From Nonomuraea sp. NEAU-A123 (GTDB lineage: Bacteria > Actinomycetota > Actinomycetes > Streptosporangiales > Streptosporangiaceae), in the NCBI RefSeq assembly GCF_018603905.1, contig NZ_JAHFZZ010000004.1, positions 620,001-684,000 on the forward strand: a DNA stretch of 64,000 nucleotides, written 5' to 3'. The notes below the pieces were generated by a model, which saw only the letters and a list, made by a program, of their open reading frames with translations, was not told where the DNA came from and did not search any database. Positions 34,001 through 41,753 of this stretch are shown here, in pieces; within the stretch, counting starts at the first letter, position 1; each line of letters begins with the position of its first letter. A program made the position numbers and the translations under genes.

Positions 34001-34973
34001 GCGCCTTGGCGATGGCCAGCCGGGCGCCGGGCGCGACGCCCTTGTAGCGGCCGTTGGACGCGGCGCCGCTGCCCGCGATGATGCCCGCCACGTGGGTGCC
34101 GTGGCCGAACTTGTCGGAGACGTTGGCCGGGTCGCCGCCGCCGGGGCTGCCCGCCGGGACGAAGCTGCGGGCCTCGGCGATCCGGCCCTGAAGGTCGGGG
34201 TGCTGGGCGTCGATGCCGGTGTCGATGATGCCGACCGTGGCGCCGGTGCCGTCATATCCGGCGGCCCACGCCTTCGGCGCGCCGATCTGCGGGTTGCTGA
34301 CGTCGTCGAGCGCCTTGGCCTTCCCGTCGAGCCACACCTTGCGCAGGCCGCTCTCGAGGGCGGGACTGGCCTTGGCCTTGACCTCGGGGGCCTCCGGGGT
34401 CGTCTCCCCGGTGACGGACTGCCAGAAGGCTCGGGCCTGCTTCTTGTCGACCTTCAGCGCGGCGCCGTCGATGCTCTTCAGGACCAGTGGCTCCGCGCCG
34501 CCCTTCAGCGACCGGGCCTTGCCCGCGACGTCGCCGGACTTCACCTGCGGCTGGTACTGGACGATGAGGGGGAGCCGATCGGCCTTGGCGTCGCCGTAGC
34601 CGTTGACGGCCAGATAGTCGACGTTGAACAGTTCCTTGTCCAGCAGGCCGCTGCTCACGTAGGGCCCGGCGTCGGCGGGGATCACGTAGTACCCGTGCTC
34701 GTCCTGCTGGGCCTGGTAGTTCCGCGCCTCACCGCCGTCGGCGGGGTCGACGACCACCGATGCGCGGCCCGAGCCGTCCTTGGAGTACGTGACGGTGTCT
34801 CCGGTGATCAGGGTGACCTTGACCGGGCCGGTACCGACCGCCACCGGCACTGCGGCGGTGGCGGCGGTCGCCGCGGCGGTGGCCGGTCCGGGCACCGCGA
34901 TCAGTGGCACCGCCAGGGCCAGTGCGAGTAACGGCCCGAGTCCGCGGCGCCGGGGGATGGGCAGCATGGGCAC
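31008..34973 (-). CDS. Large secreted subtilisin-like serine protease (S8)
   Basis: A 1321-residue exported peptidase. The signal peptide spans ~1-34 (PRRRGLGPLLALALAVPLIA). A propeptide follows to about residue 225. The catalytic domain has all residues: GIIDTGID (Asp251), GHGTHVAG (His291), VAAGNSGPG (oxyanion Asn389) and SGTSMATPHVA (Ser478). After ~540 come a beta-sandwich domain (TDPYTGQTLTKKVTYRNTG) and several hundred residues of C-terminal beta-rich domains. The GTG start at 34973 has GGAG six bases upstream; ATG 34967 is close by. It is divergent from a TrmB/LuxR-type regulator, the likely controller. It has no regulon palindrome. Confidence 0.93.
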   Translation of the reverse strand: MPMLPIPRRRGLGPLLALALAVPLIAVPGPATAAATAATAAVPVAVGTGPVKVTLITGDTVTYSKDGSGRASVVVDPADGGEARNYQAQQDEHGYYVIPADAGPYVSSGLLDKELFNVDYLAVNGYGDAKADRLPLIVQYQPQVKSGDVAGKARSLKGGAEPLVLKSIDGAALKVDKKQARAFWQSVTGETTPEAPEVKAKASPALESGLRKVWLDGKAKALDDVSNPQIGAPKAWAAGYDGTGATVGIIDTGIDAQHPDLQGRIAEARSFVPAGSPGGGDPANVSDKFGHGTHVAGIIAGSGAASNGRYKGVAPGARLAIAKALDDTGSGNNSEIIAAMEWQATTAHARVVNMSLGSNGATDGTDPLSQAANDLTAEYGTLFVVAAGNSGPGRFTVAAPGAATSALTVGAVDSADKIASFSSRGPRLSDDFAIKPEITAPGVNIIAARAAGTSLGQGSSVPGGGPIDDNYTAASGTSMATPHVAAAAGILAAQHPDWTADQLKTALVGTAKPLAATSPYDQGAGRLDIGQAVTQQVFDDLSVVSAGFTDPYTGQTLTKKVTYRNTGKDPVTLALSLALTRDDAQAPAGMASITPSSLTVPAGGTASADLTIEPKLGEPGWYEGRLTATAGTDRLTAPIAFRKQAQMDTVRVKLVGKPEWALHPGPLSLIRVSDTDPLLDGEPLSVATESWRATDVPGTVETVIKLAHGGVYSTSVAPWWYTMPAHQLQYGLLIAPETKLDGDTTITLDATKTEQLQISTPRESEPVFLNTMNTRTTAAGRMYAGASLLSYEPIIAGNYWVTPVKSKPAVGTFTFLFDEIRRAPEVSLSVPGLRLHPHYISEHDALVPKFAADQRLSLTTSGADVRGKLVYLPARNSLQLLLADLDLAIKGGAAGVITSDRFAWVLSASAYTAQNKLPLLWIDSAEADTLGKVMARKPYPTGKLTVQPTSPFEYKLAYYVKGATAGRLTFAPKARDLTEIDTTYHSQFPMRQGTWGPYPDFNEVDHTFIPVQPLSVRGSHLFNAPLTRTEYYNTTGSEVLWQRGYQFLEPTTDTLRLAMSERAFTRATQEREDWNEALLPTQIALGPDRPDWADPGVFCDTCRQGDRMRLRALTPFGLGYYTDASDPSHTYVGAPGDEQTHLFSGNTEVQPQFDDIGVPYYSVPAGSGTYRLTDVWKDGFPGKHAGTSVESTWTFRSARPVKGNAPYTCIDSVLFDDKQPCAKLPLIQLRYQLNLPGNDTVAAGRLFTFTVKAEGGASALRVWTSADKGAHWSPATVLPGLGGSYKVLTLNPAGSISIKAEAKDKDGNTVSQTVADAYLAK

Positions 34974-35068
34974 AACGCACTCCAGAGGTGTGATGAGATC
35001 GTTTCATCGCTGACCTAATCTGGGATTCAGTCAGGGCACAAGTACGCCGAACGGGCCAAAACCCGCCA

Positions 35069-35088
35069 GGTGGCGGCATCCCGCCACC
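35069..35088. promoter_or_regulatory. Perfect inverted repeat before TrmB/LuxR-type regulator
   Basis: GGTGGCGG (35069-35076), CATC, CCGCCACC (35081-35088): an eight-base perfect repeat with a 4-bp centre, between the divergent protease and regulator genes and 19 bp before the regulator start. Likely an operator for that regulator; an RNA hairpin in its leader is the alternative. Confidence 0.5.
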
Positions 35089-35107
35089 GGGGGAGGATGG
35101 TGGCGCC

Positions 35108-36076
35108 ATGCTCGAAGCGATCGGCCTGTCACCGGCCGAGAGCCGTCTGTACGCGATGCTCGTCGAGAATCCGCGGTCATCGGCCGCCGAGCTCGCCACG
35201 CACTGCGGGGTGTCGACGCCGCTGGCCGCGCGCATGCTCGCGGGGTTCGCCAGGCGCGGGCTGGCCAGCCGGCTGCCGGGCCGCCGCGCCCGGTACGTGG
35301 CGGTCGCTCCGGACATCGCCATCCGGCCGATGCTCAGCCGCCAGGAGGAGGAACTCCACCAGGTGCGGACCGCCATCCACGACCTCACCACGTCGTTCCA
35401 GCGCGCCTCGCGCTACGCCGCGCACCCGGCCGAGCAGGTGGAGGTGGTCATGGGCACCGACAACATCATCAGCCGGGCGTACGCGCTGCAGGAGAGCGCG
35501 CAGACCATGTTCCGCAACATCGACAAGCCCCCGTACGTCATGCCGGACCTGTCCGGCAATACGGAGCGCGAGCTGCGGATGCTCCAGGCGGGGGTCGACT
35601 ACCGCAGCGTCTACGACCTGGAGGCGCTGGCGATGCCGGGCCGGCTGGAGCTGATCCAGGCCGCGGCGGCGCGCGGTGAGAAGATACGCGTGGTGACGGA
35701 CGCGGCGGTGAAGATCTGGATCGCCGACGACGCGCTCGCGTTGATCCCCATCCGCAGCGGGGCGTACTCGATCGACGCGGCGTTCATCCTGCACCACTCG
35801 GCGCTGCTGGACGCGCTGATCGCGCTGTTCGAGCGGGAGTGGCGGCGCGGCTTCCCGTTACGCACGGCGCCCCGGCCGCCCGCCGACGGGCCCGACGATC
35901 TGGCCAGGGACCTGCTGGCGCTGATGGCCGGGGGATTGACCGACGAGGGCATCGCGCGGGCGCTCGGGCTCGGGTTACGCACCGTGCAACGCCGCATCCA
36001 CGACCTCATGCAGGAGCTGAACGCCATCACCCGCTTTCAGGCGGGGATGGCGGCCAGGGAGCGCGGCTGGATCTGA
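35108..36076 (+). CDS. TrmB-like/LuxR-type transcriptional regulator
   Basis: A 322-residue regulator with two DNA-binding ends. The N-terminus is a TrmB-like winged helix (LSPAESRLYAMLVENPRSSAAELATHCGVS). Residues ~110-240 contain a sensor region (EKIRVVTDAAVKIWIADDALALIPI). The C-terminus is a LuxR/GerE helix-turn-helix (LLALMAGGLTDEGIARALGLGLRTVQRRIHDLM). Actinomycetes often place such proteins beside a secreted subtilase, as here. ATG 35108 follows GGGGGAGG by about ten bases. It probably activates the divergent protease gene through the inverted repeat at 35069-35088. Confidence 0.85.
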   Translation: MLEAIGLSPAESRLYAMLVENPRSSAAELATHCGVSTPLAARMLAGFARRGLASRLPGRRARYVAVAPDIAIRPMLSRQEEELHQVRTAIHDLTTSFQRASRYAAHPAEQVEVVMGTDNIISRAYALQESAQTMFRNIDKPPYVMPDLSGNTERELRMLQAGVDYRSVYDLEALAMPGRLELIQAAAARGEKIRVVTDAAVKIWIADDALALIPIRSGAYSIDAAFILHHSALLDALIALFEREWRRGFPLRTAPRPPADGPDDLARDLLALMAGGLTDEGIARALGLGLRTVQRRIHDLMQELNAITRFQAGMAARERGWI

Positions 36077-36080
36077 CGGC

Positions 36081-38039
36081 TCAGCGGTGGCCCGAGATGG
36101 CGATCCGGACCAGGTCGCGGCCGCGCACGCCGTACAGGGCCCGTCCCGAGGGGTCCAGCGCCAGCTTCGGCTCACCGCCGAACCACTGGCCCGCCAGGCC
36201 CTCGACGATCGTCTTCGCGGTGAACGTGGCCAGGTCCAGCTTGTACACCTTGTCGCCGTCGGTGCAGTAGGCGACGCGGCCGGTGACGAACAGCTCGCCG
36301 CCCTTCGCGCCCACCTTGAGGGTCCTGGTGACCTTCCTGCGGATCAGGTCGAACTCGAACACCTCACCCGTGCTCGCCATGCCGTACAGGGTGATCGGGC
36401 CCAGCGCGAGGGAGGAGATGTACCGCGCGCCCGCGATCGGCTCGACCTGCCACAGCAGCTTCCGCTTGACCAGGTCGAACGCGGCCAGCCTGGCGCTGGT
36501 CGTGACGGGCGGCAGGCCGAGGCCCTCCTGGGTGGTGGTGCCGAGGTAGGCGGTGCCTCGGCGGGCGGTGACGGAGTAGACGGTCTGCCGCTCGACGGCG
36601 GGCCGGAGGGTCTCGTACTTGCCGGTGCGCGGCGAGTAGAGCGACAGCGCGCCGTTCATGTGGCCGGGCTCCGGCTGTGTGGGCATCACGATCAGGCCCG
36701 TCCTGGAGTCGTAGGCCAGGTCACGCGGGCGGTCCTGCTCGTTGCCGGTGCGGGCGAGCAGCTTCGGCTCCGCGTCGCCCGGCCGGTAGGAGTAGAGCGC
36801 GGCCTGGGTGTAGACGCCGATGTAGGTGGTGCGGTCGACGGTCAGCAGCGTCTTGGGCTCGCCCGCGATGCCGAGCCTGTTCACCTTGCCCGTGGCCAGG
36901 TCGTGGATGTCGGCGCCGCCCTTGCCGCCCACGTAGACGCGGCGGCCGTCGGAGTGGACCGACATCGGCTCCTCCGGCGCCGCCTTGAGCCCGCGCTGCA
37001 CCAGGTTGAGGTAGTCGAGGGTGCCCGTCGCCGGGTCGTACACGAAGACGGCGCTGTCCTGGATGCCGTACACGCGCCCCTCGTGGGCCAGCAGCCGGTG
37101 CGTGAGCGCTTCGAAGTACGGCACGCCGAGCACTTCCAGCGTGCCCGTGGCCAGCTCGTAGCGGTAGAAGGTGCCCGAAGGGCGGCCGGCGAAGTAGACG
37201 TAACCGTCATGGATCAGGACCGCGACGATGTACTTCTCGCCAGGGGCCGTGGCCTTGACGACCTTGTAGCCGGCGGGCGCGGCCTTGTCGATGACGACCA
37301 GCTCGGCGAGGGAGTTCATGCCGCCGGCGATATGGGTGTCGGAGATGTTCATGCTGGACACCCAGTCGCGGTCGGACAGGGCGGCCGGGAGCAGCTCCCG
37401 CTTCTCGCCGGTCGTCCGGTCGATCGCGATGAGGTGGGCGTGGGAGCCGACGCCCGCGTAGACGTACTTGTCGTCGGCCTGGATGCTGCGTACGTACGCC
37501 TCGCCGGGGGCGGGCTGGCCCAGGTCGCGGCTGGTGCCCGTCGCCGGGTCGTACTCCCAGACGCGGCCGGGCTCCGAGGTGCCCATGTAGACCTTGCCGT
37601 CCGGGGAGGAGGCCATGGTCCAGATGTAGTGGTCGGGGTACTCGGCGACCTTCGTCACCTGGCCCGCGACGGTGTCGATGCGGTAGAGGTCGGAGCGGGC
37701 GTGCGTGCCCACGTAGACGTCGGTGCCCACCCGGCACATCGCCCAGACGCCCACGCCGGTCGGGATGTCGTAATGGGTGGTGACCGCATCCTTGGCCAGG
37801 TCGTAGGCGCCCACGACGTTGGGGGACAGGCCGCGGGAGCCCACGTACAGGACCCCGCCCACGAACTCGCCGTTGCCCAGCGGGCTGGCGACGCTCGCGG
37901 GCCCGAGGCCGGTGACGGTGCCCTCGGGCTCGCGGGCTGACTGGGCTTCGGCGGTCTGGGCCTGGGCGGCGCGGGCCGGTATGGCGGCCAGGGAGACGGC
38001 CGCGGTGGCCGCTTGCAGGAAACGACGACGGGGGATCAT
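36081..38039 (-). CDS. Tat-exported beta-propeller protein, copy 1
   Basis: A 652-residue protein. MIPRRRFLQAATAAVSLAAI is a twin-arginine signal. The rest is a chain of about 40-residue beta-propeller blades of PQQ/WD40-like character, for example VYVGTHARSDLYRIDTVAGQ, VYMGTSEPGRVWEYDPATG, VYAGVGSHAHLIAIDRTTGE and LYSPRTGKYETL. Such propellers are binding or hydrolytic scaffolds outside the cell; no catalytic motif is certain. It is a clear paralogue of the protein at 39758-41734, which has a Sec signal instead. It is preceded by operator D and by an amidohydrolase pair in the same direction. Confidence 0.82.
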   Translation of the reverse strand: MIPRRRFLQAATAAVSLAAIPARAAQAQTAEAQSAREPEGTVTGLGPASVASPLGNGEFVGGVLYVGSRGLSPNVVGAYDLAKDAVTTHYDIPTGVGVWAMCRVGTDVYVGTHARSDLYRIDTVAGQVTKVAEYPDHYIWTMASSPDGKVYMGTSEPGRVWEYDPATGTSRDLGQPAPGEAYVRSIQADDKYVYAGVGSHAHLIAIDRTTGEKRELLPAALSDRDWVSSMNISDTHIAGGMNSLAELVVIDKAAPAGYKVVKATAPGEKYIVAVLIHDGYVYFAGRPSGTFYRYELATGTLEVLGVPYFEALTHRLLAHEGRVYGIQDSAVFVYDPATGTLDYLNLVQRGLKAAPEEPMSVHSDGRRVYVGGKGGADIHDLATGKVNRLGIAGEPKTLLTVDRTTYIGVYTQAALYSYRPGDAEPKLLARTGNEQDRPRDLAYDSRTGLIVMPTQPEPGHMNGALSLYSPRTGKYETLRPAVERQTVYSVTARRGTAYLGTTTQEGLGLPPVTTSARLAAFDLVKRKLLWQVEPIAGARYISSLALGPITLYGMASTGEVFEFDLIRRKVTRTLKVGAKGGELFVTGRVAYCTDGDKVYKLDLATFTAKTIVEGLAGQWFGGEPKLALDPSGRALYGVRGRDLVRIAISGHR

Positions 38040-38074
38040 GGGCGGCTCCCTTGGTGAAGTTTCGCCGCACGCTA

Positions 38075-38092
38075 TAACGGACCGGGCCGTAA
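38075..38092 (-). promoter_or_regulatory. Regulon operator D
   Basis: Read on the - strand: TTACGGCC-CG-GTCCGTTA, about 36 bp upstream of the propeller gene. Six of eight arm positions pair. Flanking TGGACA and TATAGC at 16-bp spacing would place it between -35 and -10. Confidence 0.62.
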
Positions 38093-38115
38093 TGTCCAGA
38101 TCGTTGTTGCTGCGG

Positions 38116-38853
38116 CTAGGTCGCCGCCAGGCCGAACAGTTCCGCCGCGTTGCGCCACGCGACCCGCTCGGCCGTCTCGCCGGTGAGGTTCGCCGCGGCG
38201 ACCGCGCCGAAGGCCGACGACGGGTCGATCAGCGTCGAGTCGGTGCCGAACAGCAGTTGCCGGGCGTCCACGTTCGCCGCCACCTCGGCGATGCGGCCCG
38301 CCGGGGCGTGGGACCAGCAGGGCTCCAGGTAGAGGCGGTCGCAGGCGCGGGCCGCCTCGATCGCGTACCTGAACCCGTCGGCGCCCATGTGCCCGGCGAT
38401 CACCCTGAGCCCCGGCGTGTCGAGGCAGACCTGGGCCAGATCGAGCACCGAGGCGCCCCAGGTGTGGACCAGCGCCGGGCAGCCCGCCGAAGCGACCAGC
38501 TCGAGGGCGTCGCGCAACTGCGGCGAGGTGACGGGCGAGCCCGTGTAGTCGGTGTGGATCTTGACGCCGACGAATCGGCCGGTCGGCAGGTATTCGCGCA
38601 GGTCGCGGTCCGCCTCTCGCAGCCGGCGCGGGTTGACGGTGACGTAGCCGAACAGCCGCTCCAGGCCGTCGCTCTGCCCGCCCAGCGCCGTGGCCAGGGC
38701 GCGGTTGCCTGCCGGGGCGTCGTAGATGACGGCTTCGGTGGACGACACGACGGCCCGGTCGATGCCGTAGCGGTCCATGGTGGCCAGGGTGGTCCCGGCC
38801 ACGTCCATGGTGAAGAACCAGGGTCCCCAGTGAGCGTGGACATCGATGATCAT
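38116..38853 (-). CDS. Amidohydrolase-fold metal-dependent hydrolase, HxH intact
   Basis: A 245-residue TIM-barrel protein of the amidohydrolase 2 type. MIIDVHAHWGPW has the N-terminal HxH metal site; ALVHTWGAS and VIAGHMGADGF give the later His residues, and LLFGTDSTLIDP the C-terminal Asp (FGTDS). All key residues seem present, so it should be catalytic, with a decarboxylase or lactone/amide hydrolase activity typical of the family. Its ATG overlaps the stop of the upstream degenerate homologue by four bases (ATGA), so the two are translated together. The propeller gene follows downstream behind its own operator. Confidence 0.83.
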   Translation of the reverse strand: MIIDVHAHWGPWFFTMDVAGTTLATMDRYGIDRAVVSSTEAVIYDAPAGNRALATALGGQSDGLERLFGYVTVNPRRLREADRDLREYLPTGRFVGVKIHTDYTGSPVTSPQLRDALELVASAGCPALVHTWGASVLDLAQVCLDTPGLRVIAGHMGADGFRYAIEAARACDRLYLEPCWSHAPAGRIAEVAANVDARQLLFGTDSTLIDPSSAFGAVAAANLTGETAERVAWRNAAELFGLAAT

Positions 38854-39650
38854 CCGAGCAGCCTCCTGGCGTTGCCGCCCGCCACGGCGGCCACCTGGTC
38901 GGCCTTCAGGCCGCTGGTCGCCAGCCTGAGCAGGGGGACGAGGGGTTCGTAGTGCGGGGTCCGAGAGCCGTACAGCAACCGCTCGGCGCCGAGCTCCGCG
39001 GCGACCGTCTCCAGCGCGTCGGGGGAGTTGAGCAGGCGGGTGGAGGTGTGGAAGCCGGGCTCGTCGGCGGCGGCCACCAGGAAGTCGCCCAGGTGGTAGA
39101 AGTGCGTGTCGAGGAAGACCACGCTGACGTCCAGCCCGGCGAACGGCTGCCAGAACCTGCGCACGTCGCCACCGGTCAGCACCGCCATCTCCAGCCGCGC
39201 CGCCTGCCGGGCGACATGCCGGACCGACGGAAAACCGGCCTCCACCCCCTGCTCGTCCGGGAACAGCCGGACCGCCCTGACCCCCGCCGCGGCCAGGCGG
39301 TCCATCTCGCGGCCCGCTCCCACGGGATCGCGCAGATCCACCACCCCGACCGGCACGAACCCCACCGGCGCCCCTTCCGCCTGCCCGCCGACCGCCGCAC
39401 CTTCGCCGGCCGCCGCCTCTTCGCCGGTCGCCGTCAGGGCGAGAGTCGCGTCGTTGCTCGAGCGCATGTCGAAGAGCGCCGCGCGCAGGCTCGCCACCGC
39501 GCCCGCCCGGATCCGGTGCTCCGCCAGCATCGCCTGTACGGAAGCCGGCGTCCCGGGCGGTCCGTCACGGTCCGGGTAGGCGCCCACGAGCACGTCGACG
39601 TCCAGGGCCACCTCCAGCCCACCGATCAGCCCCCAGGCGTCGAACGCCAT
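38850..39650 (-). CDS. Amidohydrolase-fold protein with degenerate metal site
   Basis: A 266-residue homologue of its partner at 38116-38853. The N-terminal strand reads MAFDAWGLIGGL where catalytic members have IDAHxHIG, so both HxH histidines are gone; the terminal motif is LLYGSRTPHYEP instead of FGTDS, losing the catalytic Asp. The middle keeps the barrel pattern (VGVVDLRDPVGAGREMDRL, RAVRLFPDEQGV, VFLDTHFYHLGDF). It is probably non-catalytic and may pair with the coupled downstream enzyme. The start is taken at ATG 39650 with AAGG upstream; in-frame extension to 39728 enters the divergent promoter. Confidence 0.75.
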   Translation of the reverse strand: MAFDAWGLIGGLEVALDVDVLVGAYPDRDGPPGTPASVQAMLAEHRIRAGAVASLRAALFDMRSSNDATLALTATGEEAAAGEGAAVGGQAEGAPVGFVPVGVVDLRDPVGAGREMDRLAAAGVRAVRLFPDEQGVEAGFPSVRHVARQAARLEMAVLTGGDVRRFWQPFAGLDVSVVFLDTHFYHLGDFLVAAADEPGFHTSTRLLNSPDALETVAAELGAERLLYGSRTPHYEPLVPLLRLATSGLKADQVAAVAGGNARRLLG

Positions 39651-39690
39651 ACCGGCCTTGTCCCTAATCGCCATGCGGGCAATCATGCCA

Positions 39691-39730
39691 TTGACGAACA
39701 GCGCACATAAGATTACGGTCAGGGCCAAAA
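39691..39730 (+). promoter_or_regulatory. Promoter with regulon operator E
   Basis: TTGACG (39691-39696), 16 bp, then TTACGGTC-AG-GGCCAAAA (39713-39730). The left half is exact and the right half decayed (five of eight pair). It lies between the divergent amidohydrolase pair and propeller copy 2, so it could control both. Confidence 0.6.
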
Positions 39731-39757
39731 TTGCTCAAGAACGAACGCGAGGCCCAC

Positions 39758-41734
39758 ATGCTCCGCTCCCTCCTGGTCGTCGTGGCAGGCCTGTTACCCG
39801 CACTGCTCACCGCTCCCACCGCTGCCGCCGCCGTCGCCGTCGATTGTGACAGCCCGGGGGTGGAGACGTTCGGGCCGGCATCGGTCACCGGCGCGATCGT
39901 CGGCGCCGTCGTACACGAAGGACACGCCTACGTCGTCGAACGCGGCCCCAAACCGCCCGTACTGGCGGACATCGACCTGGCCACCCGCAAGGTCGTCAGG
40001 AGCGTCACGCTCCCCGACGGACCGGCCGTGGGCGAGGCGGAGGGCGGCTGGGCCACCGCCGTGTCCGGCGGCAAGATCTATGTCGGTACGTACCCGGTGC
40101 CCGACCTCTACAGCTTCGACCCGGCGACGGGTGAGGTGAAGCGGCTGCACTCGTTCGGGAAGAACGGCGGTTTCGTCTGGAGCCTGACCGCGGCGCCCGA
40201 CGGCACTCTCTACGCGGGGACCTATCCGGACGGCAAGGTCTGGGAGTACGTCCCCAGCACCGGCGCGGTCCGCGACTTCGGCGTGCTGGTACCCGGTGAG
40301 CGATACGTCAGGGCGGTCGCCGCGGACGCCGAGCACGTCTACGCCGGCCTGCTCGACAAGGCCCAGCTCATGTCGATCGACCGGGCGACCGGCGCGGTCA
40401 CGCGGCTCGCCACCGGCCCCACGGGGTTCGGCGCCGTCGCGGAACACGGCGACCGCGTGCTGGCGGCCAGCGGCGGCACGCTCATCGACGTGCGCAAGGA
40501 CGGCACCGACGCCAAGCAGCCCACCCTCGCGGAGGGCAGCCTGGACATGCTCACGGTGGCCGCCGACGGCACCGTCTACACCACCACCCGCCCGGACGGC
40601 GCGGTCTACCGCTACCGGCCCGGCGACACCACGCTCACGAAGATCGCCGAACCGCCTTCCCCCGGCGACGAGACCAGGCGGCTGCAACTGCTCGACGACA
40701 ACACCCTGTTCGGCGTCTCGGGCAGCGGCGGCATGTGGTGGCTCGACCTGCGTACGGGCAAGTCGGAGTTCGTGGACCTGATCGAGGCCGGACTGCCCGC
40801 CGGCGCCGAACGGCCGCAGAGCATGCTGCTCGTGCCCAACCGCGCCCTCTACATCGGTGGTCACTTCTCGATGGAGGTCCGCGACCTCCGTACGGGCGAC
40901 AAGCGCAGGTTCCGCCTGCCCGGCGAGCCCAAGGACCTGGTGCGGCGCGGTAACAAGATCTACGCCGCGATGTACCCCAGCGGCCAGATCCTGTCCATCG
41001 ACATCCGCACCGACGAGGTGCGCGGGCTCGGCTACCTGGGCCACGACCAGCAGCGGCCGTGGGACATCGAGTACGACCCGCTGACCGACAAGCTCCTGGT
41101 GGCCAGCGCCCCGCTCGGCGCGAAGCTCTCGGGAGCCCTGTCCGTGGTCGACCCGGACACCGGGAAGATGGACGTGTACGTGGACGTCATCCCCGGTCAG
41201 AGCCTGATGAGCCTCTCGCTGGGCTTCGGCGTCGTCTACCTGGGCGGCGACGTGCTGGGCGGTGGCGGCACCCCGCCGGTCAAGACCTCCGCCTCGGTGG
41301 CGGCCTTCGATCTGCGGAAGCGCAAGGTGCTCTGGCAGATCGATCCCGTGCCCGGTTACCGCACGTTCCAGGACATCAAGGTGAACCACGGGCTGCTGTA
41401 CGGGGTGTACAAGCGTGACTCGGGCGCCTGGATCGCGCTGGACCTGAAGACCAAGCAGGTGGTCCACCAGGGCAAACTCTCCGGCTACGGTGAGCTGACC
41501 GTACATCGGGGCAAGGTGTTCGTGTCCACCTTCTTCGGCGGCGGCAACGCCTACGAACTGGGCACCACCGAAAAGCTGCTGGCCACCGGCCTGGGCGACG
41601 AGTGGTACACCAACCCCCAGCTCCACTTCGAGCCCGGCTCCTGGCGAGCCTGGGCCCTGGTGGGCAGGAACCTGGCCAGGATCAGGCTGAACCCCGCCTG
41701 CCCGCCCTTGACCGTCCCGACGACCGCTGGTTAG
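39758..41734 (+). CDS. Secreted beta-propeller protein, copy 2
   Basis: A 658-residue paralogue of the propeller at 36081-38039. The Sec signal peptide is MLRSLLVVVAGLLPALLTAP with cleavage near AAA-VA. Blades run throughout, for example IYVGTYPVPDLYSFDPATGE, LYAGTYPDGKVWEYVPSTG and LYIGGHFSMEVRDLRTGD. Both copies share an opening GPASV and an ending ..LVGRNLARIR / ..VRGRDLVRIA. Two Cys (in the mature N-terminus VDCDSPG and near the end NPACPP) could form a disulfide joining first and last blade. ATG 39758 follows GAGG. It is driven from operator E and followed 10 bp later by the second amidohydrolase pair. Confidence 0.82.
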   Translation: MLRSLLVVVAGLLPALLTAPTAAAAVAVDCDSPGVETFGPASVTGAIVGAVVHEGHAYVVERGPKPPVLADIDLATRKVVRSVTLPDGPAVGEAEGGWATAVSGGKIYVGTYPVPDLYSFDPATGEVKRLHSFGKNGGFVWSLTAAPDGTLYAGTYPDGKVWEYVPSTGAVRDFGVLVPGERYVRAVAADAEHVYAGLLDKAQLMSIDRATGAVTRLATGPTGFGAVAEHGDRVLAASGGTLIDVRKDGTDAKQPTLAEGSLDMLTVAADGTVYTTTRPDGAVYRYRPGDTTLTKIAEPPSPGDETRRLQLLDDNTLFGVSGSGGMWWLDLRTGKSEFVDLIEAGLPAGAERPQSMLLVPNRALYIGGHFSMEVRDLRTGDKRRFRLPGEPKDLVRRGNKIYAAMYPSGQILSIDIRTDEVRGLGYLGHDQQRPWDIEYDPLTDKLLVASAPLGAKLSGALSVVDPDTGKMDVYVDVIPGQSLMSLSLGFGVVYLGGDVLGGGGTPPVKTSASVAAFDLRKRKVLWQIDPVPGYRTFQDIKVNHGLLYGVYKRDSGAWIALDLKTKQVVHQGKLSGYGELTVHRGKVFVSTFFGGGNAYELGTTEKLLATGLGDEWYTNPQLHFEPGSWRAWALVGRNLARIRLNPACPPLTVPTTAG

Positions 41735-41753
41735 ATTTCGGTCTGTGCCGAAA
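41708..41753 (+). promoter_or_regulatory. Promoter with regulon operator F; probable leaderless start
   Basis: TTGACC (41708-41713), 17 bp, TTAGAT (41731-41736), then operator TTTCGGTC-TG-TGCCGAAA (41736-41753). The GTG start codon at 41745 lies inside the operator, nine bases after the -10 box, so the mRNA probably begins at or next to the start codon. Its position inside the 3' end of the propeller gene is unusual. Confidence 0.68.

Noticed and set aside
31008..34973. Inclusion of the S8 protease in the palindrome regulon because it lies inside the locus
   Set aside because: It has a separate regulator and operator and no shared palindrome, so position alone is not enough.
34974..35068. 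Possible regulon operator (TTCAGTCAGGGCAC) before the S8 protease
   Set aside because: Too few positions agree with the six clear sites and the symmetry is poor. The protease and its regulator have their own inverted repeat.
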